64,000 nt of DNA. It comes from Eudromia elegans (taxonomy: Eukaryota; Chordata; Aves; Tinamiformes; Tinamidae). The notes under the pieces were generated by a model. The model did not search any database. It had not been told where the DNA came from and saw nothing but the letters and a program-made list of their open reading frames with translations. The stretch lies in assembly GCA_003342815.1 (NCBI GenBank), contig PTEX01000059.1, positions 3,869,274 to 3,933,273 of the forward strand, written 5' to 3'. A program made the position numbers and the translations under genes. Shown here in pieces: positions 41,251 through 51,420 of this stretch; positions within the stretch are counted from its first letter, which is position 1; each line of letters starts with the position of its first letter.

Positions 41251-41983
41251 CCGCCTTTCTTCTTCCTCCCTTCTCTCGTCTGCTCTTATGAGTCACTGAG
41301 TGAAAACAAATAGTATCGACCTGACAGATACAGGTATTAGCTAACGGGATTTCCATCCTGCTAGAAATATATGGGCTATTGCTTACGTGGGGTGACATGG
41401 ATATTACCTGTGTCTCCTTTTATGCTAACCAGTAAACACAAATCTCTACAGGTGTGATGTGTGCTGCATTTCCTCTTTCATAGAGGAAGAAGTAGGCAGG
41501 CATCCCTGTCCTGCCAGACTCAGTTTAGTTAGCCTTTTGCAAAGTCTGATGCTGGAAAAAATAGTATTTCGAAGGTTCTCATAGTAACAGTGTTTTTTCC
41601 CACTTAAAACTACATCTTTGACACTCTTCAGCAGAATCTGGGTGTTTCAAAAATCTGTCAGGGGCCAAACCTTTTTTTGTTAAGTTGCTCCCTCACAGCT
41701 CCATTTTTTCCATCACTTAGCTGTTTTAGATACTCTTGTGAAAACACATTTTGTTCACAAATTTTGAGGCCCAAATGGGCAGTTCCATCGGAAATTTTCC
41801 AGTGAAAGATGACACTCTGCTTGGCTTTTACACATTATTATATAAATCTTACTGAAGAATTGCAACCTGCACATACTAAGTTCTGTTCTTCTAAACCCCA
41901 TCAGGCTCAAAGTAGCTAGCAATTGGGAGACCCACAAATTTATTGTGTATTGTACATCTTTTAAAACAAAACAAGCTTTTTGT

Positions 41984-42013
41984 ATAGGCAAAGCTGGAGG
42001 TACCTTTGCCTAT
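41984..42013. repeat. Perfect 10-bp inverted repeat with 10-nt loop
   Basis: ATAGGCAAAG at 41984-41993 is answered by CTTTGCCTAT at 42004-42013. It would form a hairpin. No transposon or RNA gene context is recognised. Confidence 0.8.
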
Positions 42014-43398
42014 GGTATATATGGGTGTATAATACTAACAAACACAGCTGGCCCTGTCTCTGCAGGTAAAGCAGAGAGAATATTCTAGGTCACAGTTCTT
42101 CTCTCTCTTGCCAGCTCCATTGCCACCACAGCAGGGTCACTACCCACTGAGAGAGTCCAACATCTGAGCTAACTTTTTAGAGCTAAAGAGCTGTCTAAAC
42201 TACACCACAACATAGACATCTCAGGATGGTCGGTGCAGAAGGCATAGCCTGGCATAGCCCACGTGTTAAGCTACATCCCTATCCTACTGAGGCCAGAATC
42301 CTCTTGGGTCTGAAGCGGCTCACATATTTCTACAAACTGGCCTTGATAACTAACCAGAGGCTGTGGTGCATGTGGCATATGCACACCCATGCTCTGAAGC
42401 TCTCAGAGGAAGCCTTAACACTTCCTTATATAAAGCCTGTTCCTCGGGAAAGGCTTGAAGTAATGCTCTCCGCATTGGATGGTGTGATAGATGTGCCAAA
42501 GAAACAAGTTTCAGTATAACCTTAGCACTAGTCCCAGGAACATACTGGAAAACAGAAGCTGCTCTTAAAAGTTCAGGGCAAAGCTTTAAAGCTTGAAAAA
42601 CGTTTTCAATTTAATTGCTGGGAAAAGAAAAAAAGAAGGAATGGAAGAAGAATTACATCCAAAATTTTGGTTTCCTAATCAATATCCGCTGTTCTTCCTG
42701 GGTACAGCACTCCCATTCCCTGAGAGAGGTTAAATGCAATCCGATCACACCAGCTCTTCAGTTCAGTACGTCTATTAGAGTCAGCAATGACCTAGGTTTG
42801 AGATCAGTCACTTTACTTCACATGGAAAATTCTCCCAATCTCCATCAATAAAATAATTAAATTCCCCACAGGGCAGAGCATTTATTGGTTAATTCTTCCT
42901 GGGAGTTGGTAGTCTTTACTTTGTTCAGTGTTCTGTAGAATTCAAAATCAGGCTCATTATATTAAGACCAGGATTCAAATCTACTTGCCATCTCGTAATC
43001 GCTGCCTCTCCTGCTATAAAATCTAGGCCTGGGTTTAATTTGTGAAGACAAAATTAGTCTTTTTCAAGAAGTAATCACCAAAGATCAATGACCATCAAAT
43101 ACTTTTCTTGGGAGAAGAAAAAGAGGCCAAATTTCAAGCTAGTGCAGGCAGTCAGTGAGATTGGAGTGCTTGAAGCCGGTGGAATTTTTTTAAGTCATTC
43201 ACAAATACTATATCTACCCTTGACAGGTCATTTCATTCTATTTAGCACTTTTTATTCTCTGTGGTTTATAAGCTCTTAAGCAAATGTAAGAGGGAGGAAA
43301 AGCTAACGCACCTGATAATACACTATATCAGACTGACAACCTAACTGAATTTCCCCTGTGGTGCTAGCAAAACGCTGTTCCAAAAAGTAATAATGCAC

Positions 43399-43469
43399 AG
43401 GGGGGAAAAAAAAAGAGAGGAAAAAAAGGGGGGAAAAAAAGGAAAAAAGGAAGAAAGAGGAAAAGGGGA
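43399..43469 (+). repeat. Homopurine tract (71 bases)
   Basis: An unbroken A/G run with alternating blocks of G (4-6) and A (6-9). It is not a simple-unit microsatellite. It lies inside an open frame of 145 codons on the minus strand, whose Phe/Ser/Leu-rich part it creates. Confidence 0.95.
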
Positions 43470-46229
43470 TCATAGAGATCATGCTGTCACATTTAATTTC
43501 AGAGAACAAAACCTGAAGCTGATTTCTCTTTAGATCAGTTGTATACCAGTTGGAACATGGGTGCCTAGTACTGCGACAGAGTAATATGATCTGAGCTTTA
43601 AATAGCTGCCAAATAAGCATGTGGTGGCTGGCAGCATTAAACGTGTTGCAATGAGAGTGATCTGTTTCAAAGTAAAACCACATAACAGAGGATAAGTCAA
43701 TCTGATGTGGGATAGAAGTGGAGGGGGGAACGTTCTTCATTATTTCTGGATTTCTTTCTGTTTAAAATGTGTTTTGTTCTTAAAGAAGCATTAATTTACA
43801 TTTTTTTTCCTCAACAAGTTTAATTCTTGAATCATACGCAGGTCATGTCAGAGAATGTCTCCTTGGCACACACAGGGCACAGGCTGTGGAAGAATGATGT
43901 GGAGTACCATGGCCAAGACCATCTCCTTCCCACAACCCAGGTCAAAGTAGCTGCCTATCGATGTGAAAGGTGCTTTCTGCATGTGAGTGCTCCCTTAGGT
44001 TTATATAAAGGCATCCTTGGCATTTCTTAGGATCAGATAAGCTACAGATAGGCTCAGGTGTTTCACCTACAATAAATAACCTGGATGACTTTCCTACAGT
44101 AGCACTGCTCTGCTTCAGGCAGAAAGCAACGTGAAGCCTGGCAGCACTCTGCACGTTTGGGCTCTTATAGATGCAGGGAGAAATGAGATGGAGAGTCTGA
44201 AAGCGTCTGACATAGGAAATCCTTCCAGCCCTCCATTTCTTCCCACCTTCATGCTAGATCTGCCAGTCTGCTGATCACTATTATCAGCATTTCTCCCAGG
44301 AGGAACAGCAGTGTTTTGTATTGGTTAGACAGACCAGTTTAAACGGGAAACATGAATGAGACACATGAAGTGAAAAGTGGTACTGAAAATACTTGACATT
44401 CTTCATCTCTTCTGACACTTCCGATTACAAATGACTGGCTTCTGTTTTCAATTTCAGTATCTCCACTGGCTACAACAAGACAATCCTGATGTTCTCTAAG
44501 CTAACACAGCAAAATTTCCTGTGAATGTATTTTATCTAGTCTTCACTCCTTGTGAATCACGCTGCCCAGAGTACAAGCAGGAGCAGGAGAACCAGAGGAG
44601 AATGAAACTGCTCCATTAGAAGGTAAATAGCTCCTGCAAGAGGTTCAGCTTGACTTCTTAAGAGATACTTAAGTGCAAACCAGTTATGATTTGCAAGAAT
44701 GTGGACAGCACTACAGATATTACTTACTGCTCTCCTATCAGCCGTTTGCTCACATATTATAGTTGCAGTTGCAGTAGCAGGGCTCCCTGCAGAGAAATAG
44801 AGCAGGCTTTATTTTGCATTTCCCCTAAGGAGAATATTGCTTTACCTCACTAATGCAAATGTTCACACGTAACCACATATTTCATGAAGAGCAGACCCCG
44901 GAAGAATTCCAGCAGCCGTCCCAGCGAGCAACAAGGATTAACTAGGGGCAAATCCTCTTCTGCCTGGTTTTGTCTGCAGCTGCTTTCACCACATTGTGTC
45001 AGTGGATCCCCCTGGAATCCACAACAGCTGCACAAGGAGGAATGCTTGCCCTCCTTTCTTTCCCTCTTTTCCTCCTTTTTGTACTGCCTCCTTCATAGGC
45101 GGTTGCAGTCCTCACCATACCAGCAACTTCATCATTATGCAGGTGGTTGACCCAGCAGAAGATGTTTGTTACCTCTCCACTCCTTTCACGATCACTTTTC
45201 TGGACACATTCTGCAAAAAAAATCTCTGATTTTTCCACAAATTTTTGAGCCAATCAGGTAATTAAAAAGAAAACTAAAATCCCAATATGCTTGTAAGGAA
45301 CACAGTTCTTATGATCAATTTAACAGAATATTTGATTGCATAATTTAATCCCCTTTACGTTTTATTCACCTCTAAACATGAAAATACTCGCACCACCACC
45401 AAGGATCAGAGCAGGTTTCCTTTGCTGCTCTGTCCTCCTGGAGATCTTACAAAGCCACTTCTTCGTACTTAGTTTTTAAATGAAACCAGGGATCAAGAGT
45501 TAACTATGCTCTTAGGTAATACGTGTATGGAAATCTTCCTCACCACCATCAAACTCATATCCTGATCTAAAACAGCTATGTGATTTGCTTGACTTTATTT
45601 GTGTATTGGAGTGTGAAAGCAACCTGTCCACCCTCTTTACAGAAGAACCCTGAATTTCAGCTCTGTCATTAGGAGAAGGTAGTGGTATCCAATTAAAGTA
45701 AATTGATAGAACTACAGAATATTGTCAAAAGCATGAATTTGAGGGAAAATTTATGAGTACTTAAGCAATTTCTACTGATGCCAGAAGAAGCTTCCTGAAA
45801 TTTCTAAGGAAACCCTCAGGAACACCTTCGATCTTCCATGGCCCTTGCGCCTGCAGCCTGGCCCAAACAGTTCCCTCGGTGAGAGGTTGCATTGCACATA
45901 AGAGTGTAGCTAATTTAGCTGCATAGTGGAAAGAGCTCTGAAGATGCACATGGGCTGAATTAAGGGCTCCACGGGAGCCTTTGGCTCATTCCTTGCAGGG
46001 TTTATTAGTTGCCGCTGCACACATGGCTAGGTTTGCTGGAGGAAGTCCAGCTCTGAGGCACCTCTCAGTTTCTACCACTTCTAAAAAGTCGCAAGAAAGT
46101 GACTTATAGAGAAGGAGTCTCCCCTGCAGAGAAGCAGACAGGGTTCGGGAGGGGTACCTAGTCAAATAGCTCTTGATTATTGCATTTACCTCTGCAATTG
46201 CCAGTGAGTATCTCAGGCTGTAAAGGGGG

Positions 46230-46510
46230 TAAATACCAACAGATTGTAGTATTTGAGAAACAGTATGTGATTGTGTAATTAAGGGCAGGAATATAATACC
46301 ATATGCACAAGGGGCAGGGTTAATTCCAGCATTTCCTGGCTAACCAAGCGCATTACAGTGCAACCTTAATGTTCTCCGGATGGCTATCACTTATATGAAG
46401 TTCATATATATGTTTATGAATATTTGGTTAAAATTCACCCATCATACTCTCTGACACAGTAATTAAAAACACTACGCTAGCTGCCAATAAAAATATCTTT
46501 GTGATTTGGT
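46230..46510. promoter_or_regulatory. Candidate conserved non-coding element downstream of TMEM182
   Basis: Contains GTGATTGTGTAATTAAGGG, ACCATATGCAC, AACCAAGCGCATTACAGTGC, CAGTAATTAAAAACACTACG and GCTAGCTGCCAATAAAAATA. It has homeobox-type cores and a few CpGs, with no frame and no repeat. It lies 1.2-1.5 kb past the proximal poly(A) signal. Confidence 0.25.
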
Positions 46511-46970
46511 GATTATTCCAAACCTCATAGTTCCAACTCCTCTACCCCCTGCCCTTGTCGTCTTCCTGTTCTATAACGTATAAAGCTAATCTTGATGATG
46601 GAAAAATAAAAAAGTAGCAGGGAATGCTGGAAATCTTCCAATCACAAAAGCTCCCAAAATTGAAGCAATAGCCCATCTAGCCCACCACATCTTCTAAGCG
46701 GGCACTGCTTTCCTGTCTTTTAGTGTTTCTTTTCATATTCATAACAGCTGTGGAATTAAGCATAATGCACAAGAAGAAACCAACATGCAGTCTTTATTTT
46801 TCTCCATCCATCCCAAACTGCTCTGCTTTGAGTTACAAAGTGGAAAACTACACTTTATCAGATGGATTTAATTTCTATTTGGGTGCAATGCCAAATGACC
46901 AAAGTTTGCCCATTGTTAATATACCACCCCAGCAGTTCTATACAATAATCACATCTTCACCCCATCTTCC

Positions 46971-47015
<45 letters not shown>

Positions 47016-47020
47016 TACAT
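46971..47020 (+). repeat. (AT)n(AC)n compound microsatellite
   Basis: About 12 AT units run directly into about 10 AC units. It lies 0.7 kb past the proximal TMEM182 poly(A) signal and would be polymorphic in a population. Confidence 0.97.
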
Positions 47021-47744
47021 GAGGCACTACTACAATACAGCATCCAATCTTTCTCCTCCTGATGTCTTACTTCATTTTATTAATTTCTACTGCACGACCA
47101 GTAGGCAAACCGGATTTGGTCTAAAATGCAGATTTTTAATATTTAGGAAAATGAGGTCTACATAAAACATACATTTTTATGATCTGGATATTGCTTGCAC
47201 AATAAATCTTTTTTAATAAAAACATCGTTTTACATTTTCTCCCCTTCTATTTAAATCTACACAACCAAGAAAATATGTATTGGAGGAGCCAATTATTCCA
47301 TACAAAATAGAAGTGTTAAAATTTGATTAAAATATGAACACTATAATTCAAAGAACAATTTTGGCATAACTTTATCTAGTGGTTAAACTATGGCATTTTG
47401 ACTTACAGAATCATGCAACAAACAGATTTCAGACTATAAAAGTACACATCTTTCACATGTATACAGGAAAGCATGTAACAGAAGCAGTTATGCTTTTATA
47501 TGTACCAGCTAGCACCAAATTGCTCTGCACTGAAATTGTCTTCCCTCTTCCCTTCTTCACATGGATGCCACATGAACAACTGCACTCTATTTTTAAGTGC
47601 AGACATGTTCGCTTGCATTAATGCTAAGGCAAGTAGTGGAAAACAGGAGAGAAGATGGATCAAATTACTGTATTTGAATGTGTTATTTTTTTCATTTCCA
47701 TCTTGTACCATTATCCTCAAGCAGTAATACAAGGCAAATACTGA
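47021..47744. other. Immediately downstream of proximal TMEM182 poly(A) site
   Basis: AT-rich sequence that may be a longer TMEM182 3' UTR if the distal minus-strand AATAAA at 47076-47081 is used. No separate gene recognised. Confidence 0.5.
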
Positions 47745-48092
47745 AAAAAGGAAATGTATAAAATCTTTATTGGGCCCATTTTTTAGGTTGGGCTTTTGGT
47801 TGCAGAATATTTTTTCCCTTCTTCTGTTTGCAAAATCATCTAATGCTGCGAATAGCACAACATAGAAAATTATGAGTGTATTTTCTAAAGAATCAAAAGC
47901 AACTATCTGAGGCTGAAGGTTTTTTCTCCCTGTATTGAGTTTTTGTGTCCTTACCCTTAAACAAGTAATAGAAGTAATTCCAGAAGTGTGCCTGCATACT
48001 TAGGATTGCCATACTAAAGGTATAAAATTCCATTTTTAAATTGTCATGAACTGTCACTAAGATGCCAGCATTCCCTTTAGCTATAGCTATGG
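47745..48092 (-). other. TMEM182: TMEM182 3' untranslated region (proximal form)
   Basis: This stretch follows the TMEM182 stop codon on the minus strand. It has no coding potential and is AT-rich, as usual for a vertebrate 3' UTR. The right boundary is fixed by the stop codon. The left boundary is only an estimate, set about 20 bases past the first canonical AATAAA. Later minus-strand AATAAA motifs at 47076-47081 and 46793-46798 could give longer transcripts, so the real 3' UTR may extend several hundred bases further left. Confidence 0.6.
47766..47771 (-). promoter_or_regulatory. TMEM182: Putative poly(A) signal of TMEM182
   Basis: A canonical AATAAA (TTTATT on the plus strand) lies 321-326 bases past the stop codon. 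T-rich sequence and a TGTATT motif follow on the minus strand, which is compatible with a cleavage and polyadenylation site. It is the first AATAAA after the stop. Confidence 0.6.
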
Positions 48093-48316
48093 CTAGTCTG
48101 AGTGCAAATAAATGGAACGCCCTATCAACAAGAAAAGCATTCCTGCTAATAAGGCAAAAAATACTCCTATAGGAGCAAGCATGAAAGACCAGCCGTAGCG
48201 CACATAAACAGTGAAGTCCGGGCACTCCATCTTTTTCATATATGTGTAGTTTTCCAGATCAGCCATGGCCTGGACCCAGATGACATACATCACGACTACC
48301 AGTGAAAACAAGATGC
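48093..48316 (-). CDS. TMEM182: TMEM182, last coding exon (TM3, TM4, C-terminus, stop)
   Basis: This exon completes the split Gly codon and encodes 73 more residues and a TAG stop at 48095-48093. It carries the rest of TM3 ([20 protein letters not shown]), the second extracellular loop with [16 protein letters not shown]4 ([21 protein letters not shown]) and a short tail ending IYLHSD. The acceptor on the minus strand is TTTCTTTTCCAG|GC. Joining to the upstream exon restores AG-ILF, as in the known protein, and keeps the frame with no internal stop. The ATG at 48359-48357 in this frame lies in the intron and is not a start. The loop contains an N-Y-T sequon, a potential N-glycosylation site on the extracellular side in the usual four-pass topology. 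Length and end point agree with the roughly 229-residue family protein, so nothing suggests a pseudogene. Confidence 0.96.
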
Positions 48317-50443
48317 CTGGAAAAGAAATAAGAGGTTTTAACAACAGAGTGTGAGACAAATGCAGGGAGCATTTACTGGTTACAGTAGTACCTAGGAACC
48401 CATCAATGCTTGAAGTCCTGTGTGCAAAGCTCCATCAGCTGCCACTGGACTTTTTTTGCCTTTAGTTTCTCTCTAATAAGATTTCTTTACCTTGTTTCTG
48501 CTGTACATTGAAAGGCATAAGCCTATATCCTCTAAGGAGCCCCAGAAAATGACATTATCTGTTTTTGTGGGCAGGTAGCTGTGCTTAGGGTGCAAATTCA
48601 GGAACATATTTACTGTTATGAATATAGTGGGATGTGGTGAAGGAGGAAAGACCATATAGGAAAAAAATCTACATCTTCTTCTCCCAAGAACTGTTTCTAC
48701 CACAATCTTTTGGATGAGATATGAAATGAGGAAAAGAGTGGGGAATCTTTTGGAAATCTTTCTATCACCCTCACTTCCCTACCTTATGCTTTCTTTATTT
48801 TAATGGGAAAGGCTTTGTTTAGTACACATTATATTCAGATTCTGCTCAAATATTTTAGAAACAAATTCTGATGTATTTCATTCAAAATCTTCTACATTTT
48901 CAGGTACATTCTACATTTTCTTTATGATAGAAGATCATAGCAACAAAACTTAGCAATAAAGAAATAACATCTATAAAGCAGGCTTTTGGTATTAACCTCA
49001 GATTGGGTACAACCGTTTTGTGGAATTATCCACCACATAATTCACGATGTTCTCCCAACCACTCCTTGGAAAGGCCTCTGGATTGTTTGCGCATGATAGT
49101 AACAGGAGCACATGTCCTTACCAACTCTGTTAATCTCTTTGTCACTATACACCAGGAGCAAATATAAGGAAGAAGGGCCTTCCAAAGTATCAGCTGCAGG
49201 CCTAATATTTCATTTTACTTCAGAGGAATGAAGTTTCAGTGGAAACTTAAGAAACGCAGGCCTGCGGTGCAGATGCTCTTGCAGAAGATCTATTGGAAGA
49301 CTGAGGACAGAAGTCTGAATTTTCCGCATGCTCCAGCCTGAACCCACTTGTTCCCTGAGCTCCAGCTGTCACAGCACAGTTACAGCAATTGAGCTAATAA
49401 AATATTGGGGATATACCAGCCCATTGTGCTTTCCTCCTATAATGCTTATGTTGCTAAAACAACAAGCCAGCATATATTTCTGGGAGCCCTTATTTAGTCA
49501 ACTGCTGTAAAGCAGTAGAGCACAAATCAGAGATGTTTGCGTTCTGTACCCCAGTCTTGCTAAATTCACACTTTGTGACCTTGCACATATGTAGCACTTT
49601 GGCAAAACCCTCAAGTGCCCTTTGTAGGCACCTGTGCATAGATATTTGCCTCCAGACTCACCTATGCTGGCAAATGTGGTTACCTCCTCCATCCGCACTC
49701 TGAGATGCTCATCCTGCCTGCCATTCCTACCAACTTCACAGAGAGCAGCTCTTGTCTCCGCTCTATCATCCACTTAAGGCAAAATAAACAAGATGATCTG
49801 CAGCATTTTAAATTGGTGACTTGCACTCTTTAGGGTCCTTTATTGTCAATATAAAATAGCTTTATGCTGTGGATATCATGAGCAAGTGACAGGCAAGAGC
49901 ACATGACTCCTAATGTTTGTGAATACTATCTTTTGAACACCACCAAAATATGAGCTGAAGTAGTTAACCTGAAGCATAATCAAAATGTGATTAAAAATCC
50001 CAAAGAATTTGCAATATTTATGCAGTTGAATGGTAGAATAATTAAAAGATTGAGGCAAGCAAGCAGCATGTTTATCAAATACAATACCAAGATTACACTT
50101 TTTTGCAAAATTTGTAGCATTTTTCTCAAATTCAAGACAAATTAAACAAAATAAAACAAAACCCTCAACTCTAAATAGTAGAAATTCAATTTTGTGTTTT
50201 ATCTAGGCAAAACGCAAAATTCCATTTTGACAGAATTTATTCCTGAGGTTGTTTGAAACACACAACTGGTGAAATAGTCAGAGAGAAGGATCATCACAAG
50301 GCCAGACATAAAAAATGATAAATTGAAGAATCTCCAAATATGAGTCAAATTGAGCAGAAAAATCCTACCATAGAACATTTAATGATAACAGATAATGTAA
50401 ACAACTTAGGAAAAACAGAACCAGACTGAGCTAGAAGCTTTTT

Positions 50444-50659
50444 ATGGGAAAAAAAAAAGGGGAAGGATTCAGGGCTATATTCATAAATGGAATTACTAGA
50501 GACATGAAGCTGGCTCTTCAAAACTTCAACCCCCAAAAAAGTGGGCTCATATCACACCAAGATTTGGAAAAGTGCATAGATAATATGGCAAAAATACAAA
50601 TGCACTTTGGAAATTATCCATCTTCAGTTGGCTGTATCTGCGTTTTCAGATGTTTATGA
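50444..50659 (+). pseudogene. EF-hand-like open frame in TMEM182 intron, origin unknown
   Basis: A 71-codon open frame runs antisense to TMEM182. Residues about 20-45 (DMKLALQNFNPQKSGLISHQ, then DLEKCIDNM) fit an EF-hand. A loop N-P-Q-K-S-G-L-I-S-H-Q-D has Asn, Gln and Ser at positions 1, 3 and 5, Gly at 6, Ile at 8 and Asp at 12, and it is flanked by amphipathic stretches. Asn at position 1 and Asp at position 12 suggest weak or lost calcium binding. A TAG lies three codons upstream of the ATG, and no convincing splice acceptor or donor frames it. It could be a retrocopy fragment of an EF-hand-repeat protein, an isolated exon, or chance. The parent gene cannot be named. Confidence 0.3.
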
Positions 50660-51319
50660 TCTTGCATTTATATTCTCTCTAAAGAATTTATATTCTCTGC
50701 AAAGAAGGGCAAACTTAATTTAAAATAATAATAAAATTTAAAACTAGCAATATACATTTCTTCACTATTGTAACATAGGCATAACCAGACCTTGCACATC
50801 TGAAATGCTTTTGACCTCCGTCCCCTGAGAAGACATCCAAGTAACCCAGTTCTACCATTAAAAAATGCTATTTCAGAGGTCCTTTAAACTGAAAATCAGT
50901 ACCCCTAGTTCTCCAAGTACTCTGGAGCAACAATTTCTAGGTAGTTAAAAAAGATGTAACTCCACGTAGGTGCAAAATAGCAAGCTGGTGCTGTGAGTGG
51001 TAAAACAACTTCAGTTAAGTTAGAGTCCATCAGGTGATTTCACAGCAAGCTGTTAATACCTGTGTGTGGTAAATTGTTTGGTACGGAAATTTGCTGAAGA
51101 AATGTATGTCAAGCAGAGATAAATGTCCTTCTTTAAGAGAAAAGGAAAAGAAAGAGAGAATATGCAAACCATCTTAGTTAATTAAGGCACTAGAAGAGTA
51201 TTTAAGGGTTTTCACAGCTCCTATCTGGTAATGGAGGCTAATTAGTTACTATATTGTTCAGTGTGCTTAAGAAATGCCTTGAACAGTAGAATGAATCAGC
51301 CTAAGTAAAAACTTAATTC

Positions 51320-51420
51320 TCACTGCTTTCAATGGGATTTTAATGGCCAGTGTTTTGTAACTGATAATTAAGTGCCTAACTTCCAAAGAGTTATGATTTC
51401 ATGGAAGTTAAGCACCTATA
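51320..51420. repeat. Old palindromic (MITE-like) repeat remnant
   Basis: TAAGTGCCTAACTTCCA at 51369-51385 is answered, with two mismatches, by TGGAAGTTAAGCACCTA at 51402-51418. TTTCAATGGGATTT lies just upstream. The 'ttaggcacctaa ... tcaatggga' core is typical of a palindromic repeat common in bird and reptile genomes. Related wording (TTAAGCACTTCAGG, TTTAAGCACATGTG) recurs at about 51655-51710. Confidence 0.5.

Larger units (their letters stand above)
41251..46229. other. Intergenic, no gene recognised
   Basis: Holds the hairpin at 41.98 kb and the homopurine tract at 43.4 kb. A 97-codon plus frame (42226-42519) has no recognised domain. Overlapping frames at 44850-45253 run on both strands. 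No RNA gene seen. Confidence 0.65.

Noticed and set aside
43303-43740. A 145-codon minus-strand frame
   Set aside because: Its central part is the homopurine tract read in reverse, which gives Phe/Ser/Leu runs. There is no domain on either side.
48317-48359. ATG and in-frame extension upstream of the last TMEM182 exon
   Set aside because: These codons lie before a clear splice acceptor (TTTCTTTTCCAG) and do not match the protein. They are intron sequence.
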